Shown here: piece after piece, positions 1 to 10,474 of the stretch
How the letters are laid out: every line of letters starts with the position of its first letter
Numbering within the stretch: the stretch's first letter is position 1
Assembly (NCBI GenBank): GCA_947589215.1
Contig: CANQCL010000011.1
Span: 1 to 64,000 of the forward strand
From: an uncultured Clostridia bacterium
GTDB lineage: Bacteria > Bacillota > Clostridia > Oscillospirales > Ruminococcaceae
Length of the DNA stretch: 64,000 nt
Reading direction: 5' to 3'
Position numbers and translations under genes: made by a program
The notes under the pieces: generated by a model
What the model was told of the DNA's origin: nothing
The model's database searches: none
The model's input: the letters and a program-made list of their open reading frames with translations, nothing else

Positions 1-2
1 TG

Positions 3-299
3 TCGTTTGATAATTGGATGAAACAATATGATTTGCAAGGTCACGTTGTAGTAAAAAAAGAGGAGCTTATAACCTTTAACATTGTAACAAAGAAAAGCAA
101 TCTCGGACTTTACAAATCAAGCAGTATCAAAAAGAAAAACAAGGTCAAGACCATTAATGCAAAAAGCATAAAGGTAGTTGCCGGAAGCGGAAAAGTTAAA
201 GACGGTCGAGAGCTTGTCAAGGTTTTATATGAAAATCGCTACTACTGGGCGATAAGAAAAACCATAACAAAAAAACAGCAGTTGAGGAGGAAAGGATAA
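3..299 (+). CDS. Prophage late protein, C-terminal part (possible endolysin SH3-like tail)
   Basis: The reading frame is already open at the left edge of the window. The first ATG (position 18) has no ribosome binding site, so this is most likely the end of a longer gene. The roughly 98 visible residues are Lys-rich and end in a short beta-rich stretch (KVLYENRYYWAIRK) that resembles an SH3b cell-wall-binding tail; that resemblance is by eye only. Its stop codon overlaps the ATG of the holin gene (TAATG at 297-301), so the two are co-translated. This is the place where an endolysin or a last tail protein would sit in a phage late operon. Which of these it is cannot be decided from the visible part. 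Confidence 0.5.
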   Translation, partial: SFDNWMKQYDLQGHVVVKKEELITFNIVTKKSNLGLYKSSSIKKKNKVKTINAKSIKVVAGSGKVKDGRELVKVLYENRYYWAIRKTITKKQQLRRKG

Positions 300-712
300 T
301 GAAAGAGTATTTTTTAATAGTTTGCGGAATAGTAGGCGGAGCAATATCCGCTTTATTCGGTGGTTGGAATCACCTGCTTACAACACTCTTAGTAGCTATG
401 GGAGTTGATTTTGTGACAGGTCTTGTAGTAGCAGGAGTGTTTAAAAAGAGCCAAAAAACACCTAACGGAGCGCTTGAAAGTAATATCGGCTGGAAAGGTA
501 TTGCCAAGAAGGGTGTAACGCTTTTGATAGTTTTAATAGCTCACAGGTTGGATTTAGCGATAGGTACAACAATAATTCGAGATGCAGTTGTAATAGCCTT
601 TATAGTAAATGAAGTTATATCAATAACTGAAAATGCAGGACTTATGGGCGTGCCTGTTCCGCCGCCTATTAAGAAGGCAATCGAGGTTCTGAAAGAAAAG
701 GAAGTAAAGTAA
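299..712 (+). CDS. Phage holin family protein
   Basis: The 137-residue hydrophobic protein has about three membrane segments (roughly residues 5-45, 70-90 and 95-115) and a basic C-terminal tail. It looks like the phage holin / toxin-secretion holin family (Phage_holin_4_1 type), including the conserved 'GVDFVTGL' and 'SNIGWKGIAKKG' stretches. Holins make holes in the membrane at the end of the lytic cycle so that the endolysin can reach the wall. The start ATG overlaps the stop of the preceding gene and follows GGAGGAAAGG. It is the last phage gene before a terminator and a tRNA gene, which marks this as the lysis end of a prophage or prophage remnant. Confidence 0.85.
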   Translation: MKEYFLIVCGIVGGAISALFGGWNHLLTTLLVAMGVDFVTGLVVAGVFKKSQKTPNGALESNIGWKGIAKKGVTLLIVLIAHRLDLAIGTTIIRDAVVIAFIVNEVISITENAGLMGVPVPPPIKKAIEVLKEKEVK

Positions 713-735
713 ACTACATAAGGTATAGGAAAAGC

Positions 736-772
736 CCTCTCAGTTGGAATTGTCCGACTTGGAGGTTTTTTT
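736..772 (+). terminator. Rho-independent terminator after the holin gene
   Basis: A 12-bp stem with two G-U pairs and one mismatch (736-747 with 754-765) encloses a 6-nt loop and is followed by seven T. It ends the phage transcript. Confidence 0.8.
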
Positions 773-790
773 GATATAGAAAAAGAGTAA

Positions 791-818
791 ATTTCGTGTC
801 ATATTTCGTGTCATATTT
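791..818. repeat. Tandem 12-bp direct repeat beside the prophage end
   Basis: The unit ATTTCGTGTCAT occurs at 791-802 and 803-814, followed by ATTT. It lies between the last phage gene and tRNA-Arg, where integrase arm-type sites of a prophage attachment region could be. A GTGTAAACAAA motif at about 858-868 is also found beside ssrA (26511-26521). Confidence 0.55.
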
Positions 819-888
819 TTAGTTATTTCTTTGATTTTCAACACATTTATTTAAAAGTGTAAACAAATAAATGAATTTGAAACCTAAG

Positions 889-931
889 AAAAACCGCACT
901 TTCACGACGAAGTCCGTAAAAATGCGGTTTT
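889..931 (-). terminator. Terminator of the tRNA-Arg gene (works in both directions)
   Basis: The arms AAAACCGCA and TGCGGTTTT flank an inner partly paired segment. Read on the minus strand the hairpin lies seven bases after the CCA end of the tRNA and ends in a T run. Confidence 0.75.
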
Positions 932-937
932 ATACAA

Positions 938-1014
938 TGGCGCGCCAGGAGGGACTCGAACCCCCGACCTACTGGTTCGTAGCCAGTCACTCTATCCAGC
1001 TGAGCTACTGGCGC
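938..1014 (-). tRNA. tRNA-Arg (anticodon ACG)
   Basis: The minus strand folds into a full cloverleaf: acceptor GCGCCAG (1008-1014) with CTGGCGC (942-948), discriminator G and an encoded CCA (938-940). The anticodon stem is ACTGG/CCAGT with loop CTACGAA, giving anticodon ACG, whose A34 is normally edited to inosine to read CGU, CGC and CGA. The T arm has the usual GGTTCGAGTCC. The 3' end points at the prophage genes, which is the usual geometry when a tyrosine integrase has used the 3' end of a tRNA gene as its target. Confidence 0.96.
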
Positions 1015-1043
1015 AATAATAGTATTTACAATTTGGTTTATTA

Positions 1044-1072
1044 ATTATATCAAGTATTAATTCAAAAGTCAA
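1044..1072 (-). promoter_or_regulatory. Promoter of tRNA-Arg
   Basis: On the minus strand TTGACT (1067-1072), a 17-bp spacer and TATAAT (1044-1049) lie about 30 bp upstream of the tRNA 5' end. Confidence 0.75.
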
Positions 1073-1280
1073 GCAATTAATTAAAAATATTTCTGTTTTT
1101 TTGCACGATGTAAATATATGTGACCCACTTAGAGTAAAAAATGAAATATAAATATGGTATAATACGGCTTAGTTGCATAGTTAAACGGAATAGGATATAA
1201 AACGATTTTTTTATTAGACATATCATTTTAACACATACTTTGTAGCGCAGAAAATTTTTAAAAAAATTTATGAAAAAGGC
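1073..1280. other. AT-rich spacer, no gene seen
   Basis: This spacer lies between the tRNA-Arg promoter and the rpoB promoter. It is very AT-rich. A TATAAT at 1158-1163 has no recognisable -35. A minus-strand open frame here (about 73 codons) has low-complexity sequence and no ribosome binding site, so it is not called as a gene. Confidence 0.6.
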
Positions 1281-1309
1281 TTGACAAGATTTTGGCATTG
1301 TAATATAAT
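1281..1309 (+). promoter_or_regulatory. Sigma-A promoter of rpoBC
   Basis: TTGACA (1281-1286), 17 bp and TATAAT (1304-1309) match the consensus exactly. Transcription should start near 1316, giving a leader of about 150 nt. The leader contains an ACCTAT/ATAGGT inverted repeat (about 1338-1364). Confidence 0.85.
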
Positions 1310-1468
1310 AATAAAATGTATCATAATGGAGTTTTGCACCTATTTACAACAAAATTCATAGGTTAAGGGAAGTGAAATTTAGGTTTTTTTTAGCTATTTT
1401 TGTATGTATGTGAAGCTGAAATGGTACACCCTAAGCTAGTTTGAATAGATTAAGGAGTGATTAAGCCT

Positions 1469-4400
1469 ATGGTAAATGTCAAGGATGTCAAGCTTGGCAA
1501 AACAACCCGTAAGAGCTTTGCTAAGATCAACGAAGTATTAAAAATGCCGAATCTTATCGAAGTTCAGAAAAAGTCATATAAATGGTTCTTGGACGAAGGT
1601 TTAAGAGAAGTGTTCAGAGATGTATCAGCCATCACTGATTATAACGGAACTCTTGAACTGAGTTTCATTGATTACCGAATCGATGACGAGCCTAAGTATA
1701 CTGTTGCAGAGTGCAAAGAAAGAGATGTAACGTATGCTGCACCATTAAGAGTAACAGCAAGGCTGAATAATACTGAGACCGGAGAAATCAAAGAGAGCGA
1801 AGTCTTTATGGGAGACTTTCCTTTGATGACTGACAGCGGAACCTTCGTAATCAACGGAGCTGAGCGTGTTATTGTATCACAGCTTGTGCGTTCTCCGGGC
1901 GTGTATTATGCCTGCGATAAGGACAAGACAGGTAAGGACTTATTTAGGTCTACTGTTATTCCCAGTCGCGGTGCATGGCTTGAATATGAAATGGATTCAA
2001 GTGATGTAGTATATGTAAGAATTGACAAAAACAGGAAAATTCCAATTACCACCTTTATAAGAGCAATAGGTATTGGAACAAACACTGAGATATATGAAAC
2101 TTTCGGCGAGGATGAGAGACTTATCCGTACAATTGAGCATAAGGATCAGACTGCTAATAGAGAGGAAGCTTTGCTTGAGGTGTATAGAAAGCTTCGTCCG
2201 GGTGAGCCTCCAACAGTTGACAGCGCCGTTTCGCATTTATACAATTTATTCTTTGACCCTAAGAGATATGACTTAGCAAGATTCGGAAGATATAAATTCA
2301 ATAATAAGCTCGGACTTGCATCAAGACTGGCAGGGCATACGCTTTCTCGGCCTGTTGCAAATCCTATGACTGGTGAAATAATGGCGGATGCCGACGATTT
2401 TATTGATTACGAAAAGGCTGAGGAAATTCAGCAGGCAGGTGTTAAGATTGCTTTTGTAAATGTAGAAGTAAAAGAAACTTTGAATATCGAAGGCGAAATA
2501 GTAAATAAGATAGAGGAAAAAGAGGTCAAGATAATTTCAAACGGAATGGTTGACATTAAAAAGTATGTTGACTTTGACGTTGAAGAACTGGGAATAAATG
2601 AATTAGTCAGCTTTGATGTTTTGAAAGAAATCCTTGAGACTTCTGAGACAGAAGACGAGCTAAAAGAAAACATTAAAAAACGTGCTGACGAGCTTGTTTC
2701 TAAGCATATAACTATTGATGACATTATCGCAACTGTTTCATATTTCCTTAATTTATGCGAATGCGTCGGAACAGTTGATGATATCGACCATCTCGGCAAC
2801 CGAAGAATAAGAAGCGTAGGAGAGCTTTTGCAAAACCAGTTTAGAATTGGTTTTACCAGAATGGAAAGAGTTGTCCGTGAGAGAATGAATATTCAGTCTC
2901 AGGATCTAGAGGTTATTACTCCTGCGGCACTTATAAATATAAGACCTGTAACTGCGGCTATTAAAGAGTTCTTTGGTTCATCACCGTTGTCGCAGTTTAT
3001 GGATCAGAACAATCCTCTTGCAGAGCTTACTCATAAGAGAAGACTTTCAGCGCTCGGACCCGGAGGTCTTTCCCGTGACAGAGCCGGATTTGAGGTTCGT
3101 GACGTTCATTATACTCACTACGGAAGAATGTGCCCTATTGAGACTCCTGAAGGACCGAATATCGGACTTATTTCATACCTTGCTTCATTTGCAAGAATAA
3201 ATGAATACGGATTTATCGAGGCTCCTTACCGTAAGGTCGATAAGGAGACAGGCGTCGTTACTGATGAAGTAGTTTATATGACAGCCGATGTTGAGGACAA
3301 TTATATAGTAGCACAGGCTAACGAACCGCTCACTGAGGACGGTAAATTTGCAAGAGCAAAGGTAAACGGACGTTACCGTGATCAGATCTCTGAGTTCGAT
3401 AGGGAAGAAGTAGACTATATGGATGTTTCTCCTAAGATGGTTGTTTCTGTTGCTACGGCAATGATACCATTCTTGGAGAACGACGACGCTAACCGTGCTC
3501 TTATGGGCTCTAATATGCAGCGTCAGGCTGTACCTCTGCTGAAAACAGAAGCTCCTATCGTTGGAACGGGTATGGAGTATAAGGCTTGCGTTGATTCGGG
3601 CGTTGCGATTGTTGCAAAGGCAGACGGTGTTGTTAAAAGTGTGTCTGCTGATGAGATAGTTGTACGTGAGGACGACGGAAACGTAAGAAAGTATACTCTT
3701 ATGAAGTTCAAGCGTTCAAACGCAGGTACCTGTACAAACCAAAGACCTATCGTTGAAAAGGGAGAGAAGATAGAAAAGGGTCAGGTAATCGCCGACGGAC
3801 CTGCTACTTCAAACGGCGAGATCTCTCTAGGTAAGAATGCTCTGATAGGCTTTATGACATGGGAAGGCTATAACTACGAGGACGCTGTACTTTTAAATGA
3901 AAACCTTGTTAAAGACGATAAATACACTTCTATTCACATTGAAGAATACGAGATAGAAGCAAGAGATACAAAGCTCGGACCTGAGGAAATCACAAGAGAC
4001 ATTCCGAACGTCGGTGAGGACGCGCTTAAAGACCTTGACGAGGACGGTATTATCAGAATCGGCGCAGAGGTTAGGTCGGGCGACATTCTTGTAGGAAAGG
4101 TTACGCCTAAGGGCGAGACTGAGCTGACTGCTGAGGAAAGGCTTCTCCGAGCTATTTTCGGTGAAAAGGCAAGAGAGGTAAGAGATAATTCTCTTAAAGT
4201 TCCTCACGGCGAATCGGGAGTAATCATTGACGTTAAAGTATTTACAAGAGAAAACTGCGACGAGCTTTCTCCGGGAGTTAATAAGCTTGTAAGATGCTAT
4301 ATTGCTCAGAAGAGAAAGATAAGCGTCGGAGATAAAATGGCAGGACGTCACGGAAACAAGGGTGTTGTTTCGAGAATTCTTCCTCAGGAGGATATGCCGT

Positions 4401-5338
4401 TCTTAGAGGACGGAACGCCTCTTGATATAGTTTTGAATCCGCTTGGCGTACCTTCCCGTATGAATATAGGACAGGTGCTTGAGGTTCATTTGGGAATGGC
4501 AGCAAAGAAGCTTGGCTGGAAGATTATGACCCCTGTTTTCGACGGAGCGCACGAGGAGGATATACGCGAGTGCTTTAAGGAAGCTGGTATGGCAGAGGAC
4601 GGAAAGGTTACGCTTTACGACGGAAGAACCGGAGAAAAGTTTGATAACCGTGTTACTGTCGGATATATGTATTATCTCAAGCTGCACCACTTGGTAGACG
4701 ATAAAATTCACGCACGTTCAGTCGGTCCTTATTCTCTTGTTACGCAGCAGCCTCTTGGAGGTAAAGCGCAGTTCGGCGGACAGAGATTCGGAGAGATGGA
4801 GGTTTGGGCGCTTGAAGCTTACGGCGCAGCTTACACTCTTCAGGAAATTCTCACTGTTAAATCCGACGACACTGTAGGACGTGTAAAGACGTATGAGTCG
4901 ATCGTTAAGGGACAGAATGTTCCTAATCCGGGAATTCCGGAGTCGTTTAAGGTTCTTGTTAAAGAGCTTCAGTCGCTGTCTTTAGACGTCAGAGTATTGG
5001 ATTCTGCCGGAGAGGAGATCGACTTAAAGCAATCTTTTGAAGATGAAGATATGGCTCCTAAGACAACTATTGATGATGACATTCAGATGTCTTTGGAGGA
5101 GGGCGACCTTAGCGAAGGATTTTTTGCAGAAGATGATGGTGGAAATATAGACAGTATTGACATTGATGAAGAAGACGAGGAAGATGATGAACTAGAAGAT
5201 GATTTGGATGATTTGTTAGAAGGTGAGTCGGATTTCTTTGATAATGAAATTGATGAAGATGCTGAAGATAATGCCGAGGATGATTACGAGCAAAATAATG
5301 AGCATGAAGATGTTCCGGACGGTGTTAGCGAAGAATAA
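1469..5338 (+). CDS. rpoB: DNA-directed RNA polymerase subunit beta
   Basis: This is the beta subunit of RNA polymerase, which forms with beta' the catalytic cleft and carries the rifampicin pocket. The order of conserved blocks is typical: N-terminal lobes, the rifampicin-region segment around '[20 protein letters not shown]', '[13 protein letters not shown]', and the beta flap and C-terminal '[24 protein letters not shown]'. The frame extends back to a GTG at 1457, but that codon lies inside the AAGGAG ribosome binding site (1452-1457), so the ATG at 1469 is chosen (1289 residues). The last ~100 residues after the conserved clamp segment form a strongly acidic tail: 36 of the final 62 are Asp or Glu. 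rpoC follows after 48 bp. No rplJ-rplL genes lie just upstream. Confidence 0.97.
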   Translation: MVNVKDVKLGKTTRKSFAKINEVLKMPNLIEVQKKSYKWFLDEGLREVFRDVSAITDYNGTLELSFIDYRIDDEPKYTVAECKERDVTYAAPLRVTARLNNTETGEIKESEVFMGDFPLMTDSGTFVINGAERVIVSQLVRSPGVYYACDKDKTGKDLFRSTVIPSRGAWLEYEMDSSDVVYVRIDKNRKIPITTFIRAIGIGTNTEIYETFGEDERLIRTIEHKDQTANREEALLEVYRKLRPGEPPTVDSAVSHLYNLFFDPKRYDLARFGRYKFNNKLGLASRLAGHTLSRPVANPMTGEIMADADDFIDYEKAEEIQQAGVKIAFVNVEVKETLNIEGEIVNKIEEKEVKIISNGMVDIKKYVDFDVEELGINELVSFDVLKEILETSETEDELKENIKKRADELVSKHITIDDIIATVSYFLNLCECVGTVDDIDHLGNRRIRSVGELLQNQFRIGFTRMERVVRERMNIQSQDLEVITPAALINIRPVTAAIKEFFGSSPLSQFMDQNNPLAELTHKRRLSALGPGGLSRDRAGFEVRDVHYTHYGRMCPIETPEGPNIGLISYLASFARINEYGFIEAPYRKVDKETGVVTDEVVYMTADVEDNYIVAQANEPLTEDGKFARAKVNGRYRDQISEFDREEVDYMDVSPKMVVSVATAMIPFLENDDANRALMGSNMQRQAVPLLKTEAPIVGTGMEYKACVDSGVAIVAKADGVVKSVSADEIVVREDDGNVRKYTLMKFKRSNAGTCTNQRPIVEKGEKIEKGQVIADGPATSNGEISLGKNALIGFMTWEGYNYEDAVLLNENLVKDDKYTSIHIEEYEIEARDTKLGPEEITRDIPNVGEDALKDLDEDGIIRIGAEVRSGDILVGKVTPKGETELTAEERLLRAIFGEKAREVRDNSLKVPHGESGVIIDVKVFTRENCDELSPGVNKLVRCYIAQKRKISVGDKMAGRHGNKGVVSRILPQEDMPFLEDGTPLDIVLNPLGVPSRMNIGQVLEVHLGMAAKKLGWKIMTPVFDGAHEEDIRECFKEAGMAEDGKVTLYDGRTGEKFDNRVTVGYMYYLKLHHLVDDKIHARSVGPYSLVTQQPLGGKAQFGGQRFGEMEVWALEAYGAAYTLQEILTVKSDDTVGRVKTYESIVKGQNVPNPGIPESFKVLVKELQSLSLDVRVLDSAGEEIDLKQSFEDEDMAPKTTIDDDIQMSLEEGDLSEGFFAEDDGGNIDSIDIDEEDEEDDELEDDLDDLLEGESDFFDNEIDEDAEDNAEDDYEQNNEHEDVPDGVSEE

Positions 5339-5386
5339 AAACGTATATTTCCAAATTGCTTAAACTAAAGGAAGAAGGGTCGAATA

Positions 5387-8300
5387 TTGGAATTTAATAC
5401 CTTTGATTCAATAAAAATCGGTCTTGCGTCACCGGATAAAATAAGAGAGTGGTCTTACGGTGTTGTAACGAGACCTGAAACGATAAATTACAGAACTCAG
5501 AAGCCGGAAAAAGACGGACTTTTCTGCGAAAAAATCTTTGGACCTTCTAAGGACTGGGAGTGTCACTGCGGAAAATATAAGAAGATCCGTTTTAAGGGAA
5601 AGGTCTGCGAGCGTTGCGGCGTTGAGGTTACACGGGCTAAGGTAAGACGTGAAAGAATGGGTCACATTGAGCTTGCAGCTCCTGTTTCTCACATCTGGTA
5701 CTTTAAAGGTACGCCGTCACGAATCGGTCAGATGCTTGAGATCTCTCAAAAGCGTCTGGAAGAGGTTTTGTACTTTACAAAGTATATAGTAATTGATCCG
5801 GGCGAAACCGAGCTTGAAAGATGTGAGCTTCTCTCGGAAAAAGACTATATAGAGATGAAAGAGAAGTATGAGGACAAATTCAAGGCAGGAATGGGTGCAG
5901 AGGCTGTAAAAGAGCTTTTGTGTCAGATAGATTTGGATGAGCTCTCAAATGAGCTCAAATCAGAGCTTGACGGGCTTCCGGCAGGACAAAAGAGGATTAG
6001 ACTGTTAAAGAGACTTGAAATTGTCGAGGCATTCAGAACCTCAGGCAACCGTCCTGAGTGGATGATCTTAGACGTAGTTCCTGTAATTCCGCCTGAGCTT
6101 AGACCTATGGTTATGCTCGACGGAGGAAGATATGCAACCTCCGATTTGAACGATTTGTACAGAAGGGTTATAAACAGAAACAACCGTTTGCAGAGAATGT
6201 TAGAGCTTCAGGCTCCTGACATTATAATAAGAAATGAAAAGAGAATGCTACAAGAAGCTGTTGACGCACTTATAGATAACGGCAGACACGGCAGACCTGT
6301 TACGGGACCGAACAACAGAGCGTTCAAGTCTCTATCGGATATGCTTAAAGGTAAGCAGGGACGTTTCCGTCAGAATCTGCTTGGTAAGCGTGTTGACTAT
6401 TCGGGACGTTCGGTTATCGTTGTAGGACCGGAGCTGAAAATGTATCAGTGCGGACTTCCTAAGGAAATGGCTCTTGAGCTTTTCAAGCCGTTTGTTATGA
6501 AAAAACTTGTTGATACGAATCCGTCTATAAATATCAAGTCGGCAAAGAAAATGGTTGATAAGGCAAGACCTGAGGTTTGGGACGCACTTGAAGAGGTTAT
6601 TAAGGGACACCCTGTACTTTTAAACCGTGCGCCTACGCTTCACAGACTTGGTATTCAGGCGTTTGAGCCTGTTTTGGTAGAGGGCAGAGCGTTAAAGCTT
6701 CACCCGCTTGTATGTACGGCTTACAATGCTGACTTCGACGGCGACCAAATGGCTGTTCACGTTCCTTTGTCGGCGGAGGCTCAGACAGAAGCACGTTTTC
6801 TGATGCTTGCTGCAAACAACCTGTTAAAGCCGTCGGACGGACGACCTGTTGCTATTCCTACTCAGGATATGCTGCTCGGTACTTACTATCTGACTCTCTT
6901 GAAAAAAGGAGAAAAGGGAGAAGGAAAGGTATTCAGAGACGTTGAAGAGGCGCTTATGGCATATGACGCCGGAGTTGTTTCGCTTCACGCAGCTATCAAG
7001 GTAAAGGTTACAAGGCAGGTGGGCGATAAACAGGTTTCCAGAATAATAGACGCCACTGTCGGAAGACTGATTTTCAATGAGAACATTCCGCAGGATCTAG
7101 GTTATGTTGACAGAACAAATTCAGATAATCAGTTTGATTTAGAGGTATCATTCCTTGTTAAGAAAAAGCAGCTTTCTGATATTATTGAAAGGTGTATAAA
7201 AATTCACGGTACAACAACTACCAGTGAGGTTTTGGATAAAATCAAGGCTACAGGATATAAGTATTCAACAAAGGCTGCAATAACCGTAGCTGTTTGTGAC
7301 GCTGAGATTCCTGCTGCTAAGAAGGATATAATCGAGAAAGCTGACGAGCTTGTCAACAAGGTTGATATTCAATATAAAAGAGGTTATATCTCGAGAGAAG
7401 AAAAGTCTAAGAAGTTTATTGAGATATGGAACAACGCAACCGATGAGGTTACGGACGCTCTTAAAAACGGCTTAGACCCATACAACCCGATCAATATGAT
7501 GGCTGATTCGGGAGCTCGTGGTAGTATCAACCAGATAAGACAGTTAGCAGGTATGAGAGGACTTATTGCTAACACGTCCGGTTCGACAATTGAGATGCCT
7601 ATTCGTGCTAACTATCGTGAGGGACTTAACATTCTTGAGTATTTTATATCTTCTCGTGGTGCGAGAAAGGGTCTTGCCGACACAGCACTTAGAACGGCTG
7701 ACTCGGGTTATCTGACAAGAAGACTTGTAGATGTTTCGCAGGATGTTATTATCCACGAGGAGGACTGCGGTACAACTCACGGCATAGAGGTATTTGAAAT
7801 CAGAAACGGAAACGAGATAATCGAGCCTCTGCACGAAAGACTTATCGGACGTTTTCTTGTTGAGGATCTGGTTGATAAGAAAACAGGCGAGATCGTTATT
7901 TCTCACAACAAACTTATGAATGAGAGCGACGCTGAAAGAGTTGCCGCTTATATGAAGGATAATAAAATCGAGAAGATACAAATTCGCTCGGTACTTCACT
8001 GCGAGTCAGAGCATGGCGTTTGCGCTAAATGCTACGGTGCTAACCTTGCGAACGGAAACCTTGCATCTGTTGGTGAGGCTGTCGGAATTATATCTGCACA
8101 GTCTATTGGTGAGCCGGGTACTCAGCTTACTATGAGAACCTTCCATACTGGCGGTATCGCATCTGCTGAGGATATTACACAGGGTCTTCCGAGAGTTGAG
8201 GAACTGTTCGAGTCGAGAAAGCCAAAAGGAGCAGCTATTATCTCAGGCATTGACGGAACAGTCCGTATAGAAGAAGTTAAAAAGACTAAGCAAATCGTCG

Positions 8301-8950
8301 TTACAAATGAGGATATCAACAGTCCTAAGCAGGAAAGCTATACTATTCCTTACGGCTACAAGATGAAGGTTCACGAGGGTGATACAGTTAAAGCCGGAGA
8401 ACCTCTAACTGAGGGCTCGATAAATCCGAACGATATCTTGGCTGTCAACGGTGTTGAAGCGGTTCAGAACTATATCATAACTGAGGTTCAAAAAGTTTAC
8501 CGCTTACAGGGTGTTGATATTAACGATAAGCATATTGAGGTCATTGTTCGTCAGATGATGAGAAAAGTCAAGGTAGACGATCCGGGAAGCAGTTATCTTC
8601 TTCCGGGTGCTTTGGTAGATGCTAATGAAATTGCGGCTATCAACAGGGAAATTCAAAGCGAAATTGACGCAGGCGATGAAAACGCAAAACTGATAACCAC
8701 AATACCGGTTCTTCAGGGTATAACAAAGGCTTCGTCAAACTCAAACAGCTTCTTGTCTGCCGCATCATTCCAGGAAACAACAAGAGCGCTTACTGACGCT
8801 GCAATTAGAGGAAAAAGCGACCATCTTATCGGACTTAAGGAAAATGTTATTATTGGTAAGCTTATTCCTGCCGGAACGGGTATGGATATTTATAATAATG
8901 TTCAGATCGCAAACACGGCTGTTCCGGAGCAGTCTAAGACGACAGTTTGA
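5387..8950 (+). CDS. rpoC: DNA-directed RNA polymerase subunit beta'
   Basis: This is the beta' subunit of RNA polymerase (1187 residues). The N-terminal zinc finger (CHCG...CERCG, about residues 60-80), the active-site motif [12 protein letters not shown] (about residues 447-458) that binds the catalytic magnesium ions, the bridge helix/trigger loop region ('[19 protein letters not shown]') and the second zinc site (C...CAKC) are all visible. Translation starts at a TTG behind AAAGGAAGAAGGG (5368-5380); the next residues, [15 protein letters not shown], match the usual family start. It is co-transcribed with rpoB and ends at a strong terminator. Confidence 0.97.
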   Translation: MEFNTFDSIKIGLASPDKIREWSYGVVTRPETINYRTQKPEKDGLFCEKIFGPSKDWECHCGKYKKIRFKGKVCERCGVEVTRAKVRRERMGHIELAAPVSHIWYFKGTPSRIGQMLEISQKRLEEVLYFTKYIVIDPGETELERCELLSEKDYIEMKEKYEDKFKAGMGAEAVKELLCQIDLDELSNELKSELDGLPAGQKRIRLLKRLEIVEAFRTSGNRPEWMILDVVPVIPPELRPMVMLDGGRYATSDLNDLYRRVINRNNRLQRMLELQAPDIIIRNEKRMLQEAVDALIDNGRHGRPVTGPNNRAFKSLSDMLKGKQGRFRQNLLGKRVDYSGRSVIVVGPELKMYQCGLPKEMALELFKPFVMKKLVDTNPSINIKSAKKMVDKARPEVWDALEEVIKGHPVLLNRAPTLHRLGIQAFEPVLVEGRALKLHPLVCTAYNADFDGDQMAVHVPLSAEAQTEARFLMLAANNLLKPSDGRPVAIPTQDMLLGTYYLTLLKKGEKGEGKVFRDVEEALMAYDAGVVSLHAAIKVKVTRQVGDKQVSRIIDATVGRLIFNENIPQDLGYVDRTNSDNQFDLEVSFLVKKKQLSDIIERCIKIHGTTTTSEVLDKIKATGYKYSTKAAITVAVCDAEIPAAKKDIIEKADELVNKVDIQYKRGYISREEKSKKFIEIWNNATDEVTDALKNGLDPYNPINMMADSGARGSINQIRQLAGMRGLIANTSGSTIEMPIRANYREGLNILEYFISSRGARKGLADTALRTADSGYLTRRLVDVSQDVIIHEEDCGTTHGIEVFEIRNGNEIIEPLHERLIGRFLVEDLVDKKTGEIVISHNKLMNESDAERVAAYMKDNKIEKIQIRSVLHCESEHGVCAKCYGANLANGNLASVGEAVGIISAQSIGEPGTQLTMRTFHTGGIASAEDITQGLPRVEELFESRKPKGAAIISGIDGTVRIEEVKKTKQIVVTNEDINSPKQESYTIPYGYKMKVHEGDTVKAGEPLTEGSINPNDILAVNGVEAVQNYIITEVQKVYRLQGVDINDKHIEVIVRQMMRKVKVDDPGSSYLLPGALVDANEIAAINREIQSEIDAGDENAKLITTIPVLQGITKASSNSNSFLSAASFQETTRALTDAAIRGKSDHLIGLKENVIIGKLIPAGTGMDIYNNVQIANTAVPEQSKTTV

Positions 8951-8961
8951 TTTTGATTTAC

Positions 8962-8990
8962 GAACAGCTCTTTTTAGGGCTGTTCTTTTT
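8962..8990 (+). terminator. Terminator of the rpoBC operon
   Basis: A 9-bp stem GAACAGCTC/GGGCTGTTC with a 6-nt loop is followed by five T, 11 bp after the rpoC stop. Confidence 0.9.
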
Positions 8991-9001
8991 ATGTTATAAA
9001 A

Positions 9002-9029
9002 ACTGCCCGGAAAAATTATTCCGGGCAGT
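9002..9029 (-). terminator. Terminator of prfB
   Basis: The perfect 9-bp stem ACTGCCCGG/CCGGGCAGT has a T run on the minus-strand side. It lies about 70 bp beyond the prfB stop, facing the rpoC terminator. Confidence 0.8.
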
Positions 9030-9100
9030 CTGTATTTTGATAGTATTTATATATAGGCGTCTAATTTATAGTGCATACAAAAGAGAAAAATAATGCAGAA

Positions 9101-10198
9101 TTACCGCTGCTTTAGGTATGCATCAATAAACGGGTCGATATTTCCGTTCATAACAGATTCGACATTCTTGACTTCACAGTTTGTTCTGTGATCCTTAACA
9201 AGAGTGTAAGGCATAAATACATATGAGCGTATCTGAGCACCCCATGCTATTTCCTTATGCTCGCCTTTAATATCTTCTATTTTTTCTAAATGCTCGCGTT
9301 CTTTTATTTCTATTAACTTGGCTTTAAGCATTTTCATAGCGTAATCTCTGTTTTGGTGCTGTGATCTCTGAGTTTGGCACGAGCATACGATACCTGTTGG
9401 TATGTGAGTTATTCTAACTGCGGAATCGGTTTTGTTTATGTGCTGACCGCCTGCTCCGCTTGCTCGGTAAGTGTCCATTTTAATGTCTTCGGGTCTTATT
9501 TCAACAGGAGTGCTGTCGTCAATCTCGGGCATTACGTCAACAGCCGCAAAGGAAGTATGTCTGCTTCCCGAGCTGTCAAAAGGAGAAATTCTCACAAGCC
9601 GGTGAATGCCTGCCTCGCTCTTTAAAAAACCGTAGGCGTTTCTGCCCTCAATAAGAATTGCGGCACTTTTTATTCCCGCTTCTCCTCCCTCAAGGTAATC
9701 AAGCGTTGTCACCTTGAAAGCGTGCTTTTCAGCATATCTTGTGTACATTCTAAGGAGCATTTCAGCCCAGTCCTGAGCCTCTGTGCCTCCTGCTCCGGGA
9801 TGAAATGAGACAATTGCATTGTTGTGGTCGTATTCGCCTGTGAGCAGAGTGGTGATTGTTAATGCGTCAAGATTTTCTGAGAATTTTTTTAGTTCTGTCT
9901 TTGCCTCATATGCAAGATTTTCGTCTCCGTCCTCTTCGGCAAGCTCCAGCATAAGAGAAATTTCATCATATTTTTCCTTTGCGTCTGTGTATGACTTTAT
10001 CGTGTCCTCAATAGCCTTGATTTCTTTTAACACCTTTTGTGAATTACCAGTATCGTTCCAAAAAACGCTGTCAAGGGTTTTGTTCTGAAGCTCTTTAAGC
10101 TTGACTTTATTGCTGTCTACCTGCAAAACATCATAAAGCTCTGTTAGTTTTGGTTCGTAGCTTGAAAGCTCTTGTTTTATTTCATCTAAAATAATCAT
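9101..10198 (-). CDS. prfB: Peptide chain release factor 2 (RF2)
   Basis: RF2 recognises UGA and UAA stop codons on the ribosome and triggers release of the peptide. The 365-residue protein has the RF2 stop-codon-reading motif SPF ('RISPFDSSGSRH') and the catalytic GGQ loop ('GAGGQHINKTDSA', about residue 250) whose Gln is normally methylated by PrmC; a prmC gene is present at 32434. Most bacterial prfB genes need a programmed +1 frameshift at an in-frame UGA near codon 25. Here the frame runs unbroken through that place, so the autoregulatory frameshift is absent. The start ATG follows GGAGAAAAGT. It is alone on its strand with its own promoter and terminator. Confidence 0.95.
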   Translation of the reverse strand: MIILDEIKQELSSYEPKLTELYDVLQVDSNKVKLKELQNKTLDSVFWNDTGNSQKVLKEIKAIEDTIKSYTDAKEKYDEISLMLELAEEDGDENLAYEAKTELKKFSENLDALTITTLLTGEYDHNNAIVSFHPGAGGTEAQDWAEMLLRMYTRYAEKHAFKVTTLDYLEGGEAGIKSAAILIEGRNAYGFLKSEAGIHRLVRISPFDSSGSRHTSFAAVDVMPEIDDSTPVEIRPEDIKMDTYRASGAGGQHINKTDSAVRITHIPTGIVCSCQTQRSQHQNRDYAMKMLKAKLIEIKEREHLEKIEDIKGEHKEIAWGAQIRSYVFMPYTLVKDHRTNCEVKNVESVMNGNIDPFIDAYLKQR

Positions 10199-10229
10199 AC
10201 TTTTCTCCGAATATAAAATAATTATATTT

Positions 10230-10258
10230 ATTATACTTTCTTTTGGAAAAAAAGTAAA
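10230..10258 (-). promoter_or_regulatory. Promoter of prfB
   Basis: On the minus strand TTTACT (10253-10258), 17 bp and TATAAT (10230-10235) lie about 30 bp upstream of the start codon. Confidence 0.65.
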
Positions 10259-10275
10259 GAATTTTAATAAATAAC

Positions 10276-10304
10276 TTTATTTTTTAAAACATTTGTGCTA
10301 TACT
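10276..10304 (+). promoter_or_regulatory. Probable promoter of the RING/zinc-ribbon gene
   Basis: TTTATT (10276-10281), 17 bp and TATACT (10299-10304). The predicted start point would fall inside the 7-bp repeat tract that follows, placing the repeats in the 5' untranslated region. Confidence 0.45.
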
Positions 10305-10308
10305 AGAA

Positions 10309-10385
10309 GCAAGAGGCAAGAGGCAAGAGGCAAGAGGCAAGAGATAAGAGACAAGAAGCAATAGACGATAGATAAGTGGCAAGAG
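10309..10385 (+). repeat. Heptanucleotide tandem repeat (GCAAGAG)
   Basis: There are eleven 7-bp units in register: five perfect GCAAGAG copies (10309-10343), five diverged ones (such as ATAAGAG, ACAAGAA and GCAATAG) and a final perfect copy at 10379-10385. A shorter degenerate relative (GCAAGAA, GCAAGGG, ...) follows the stop codon of the next gene at about 11507-11530, so the repeat flanks that gene on both sides. Confidence 0.85.
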
Positions 10386-10474
10386 GTTTGATATTATAGA
10401 GAGATTAAAAATTATAAGTTAGAGTTTAGAAACAAGATGCAGGAAATATTTCTTGCTTTATAAAGAATATTCTT

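Noticed and set aside
1077-1298. Minus-strand open frame of about 73 codons upstream of rpoB
   Set aside because: Low-complexity sequence, no ribosome binding site, and it overlaps the rpoB promoter.
1457-1468. GTG at 1457 as the rpoB start
   Set aside because: It overlaps the AAGGAG ribosome binding site; the ATG at 1469 fits.
3893-4711. Long minus-strand open frames inside rpoB
   Set aside because: They are antisense shadows of a strongly coding gene, with no ribosome binding site and no family resemblance.
10309-10385. CRISPR-like array
   Set aside because: The repeats are contiguous 7-bp units without spacers, and no cas genes are present.
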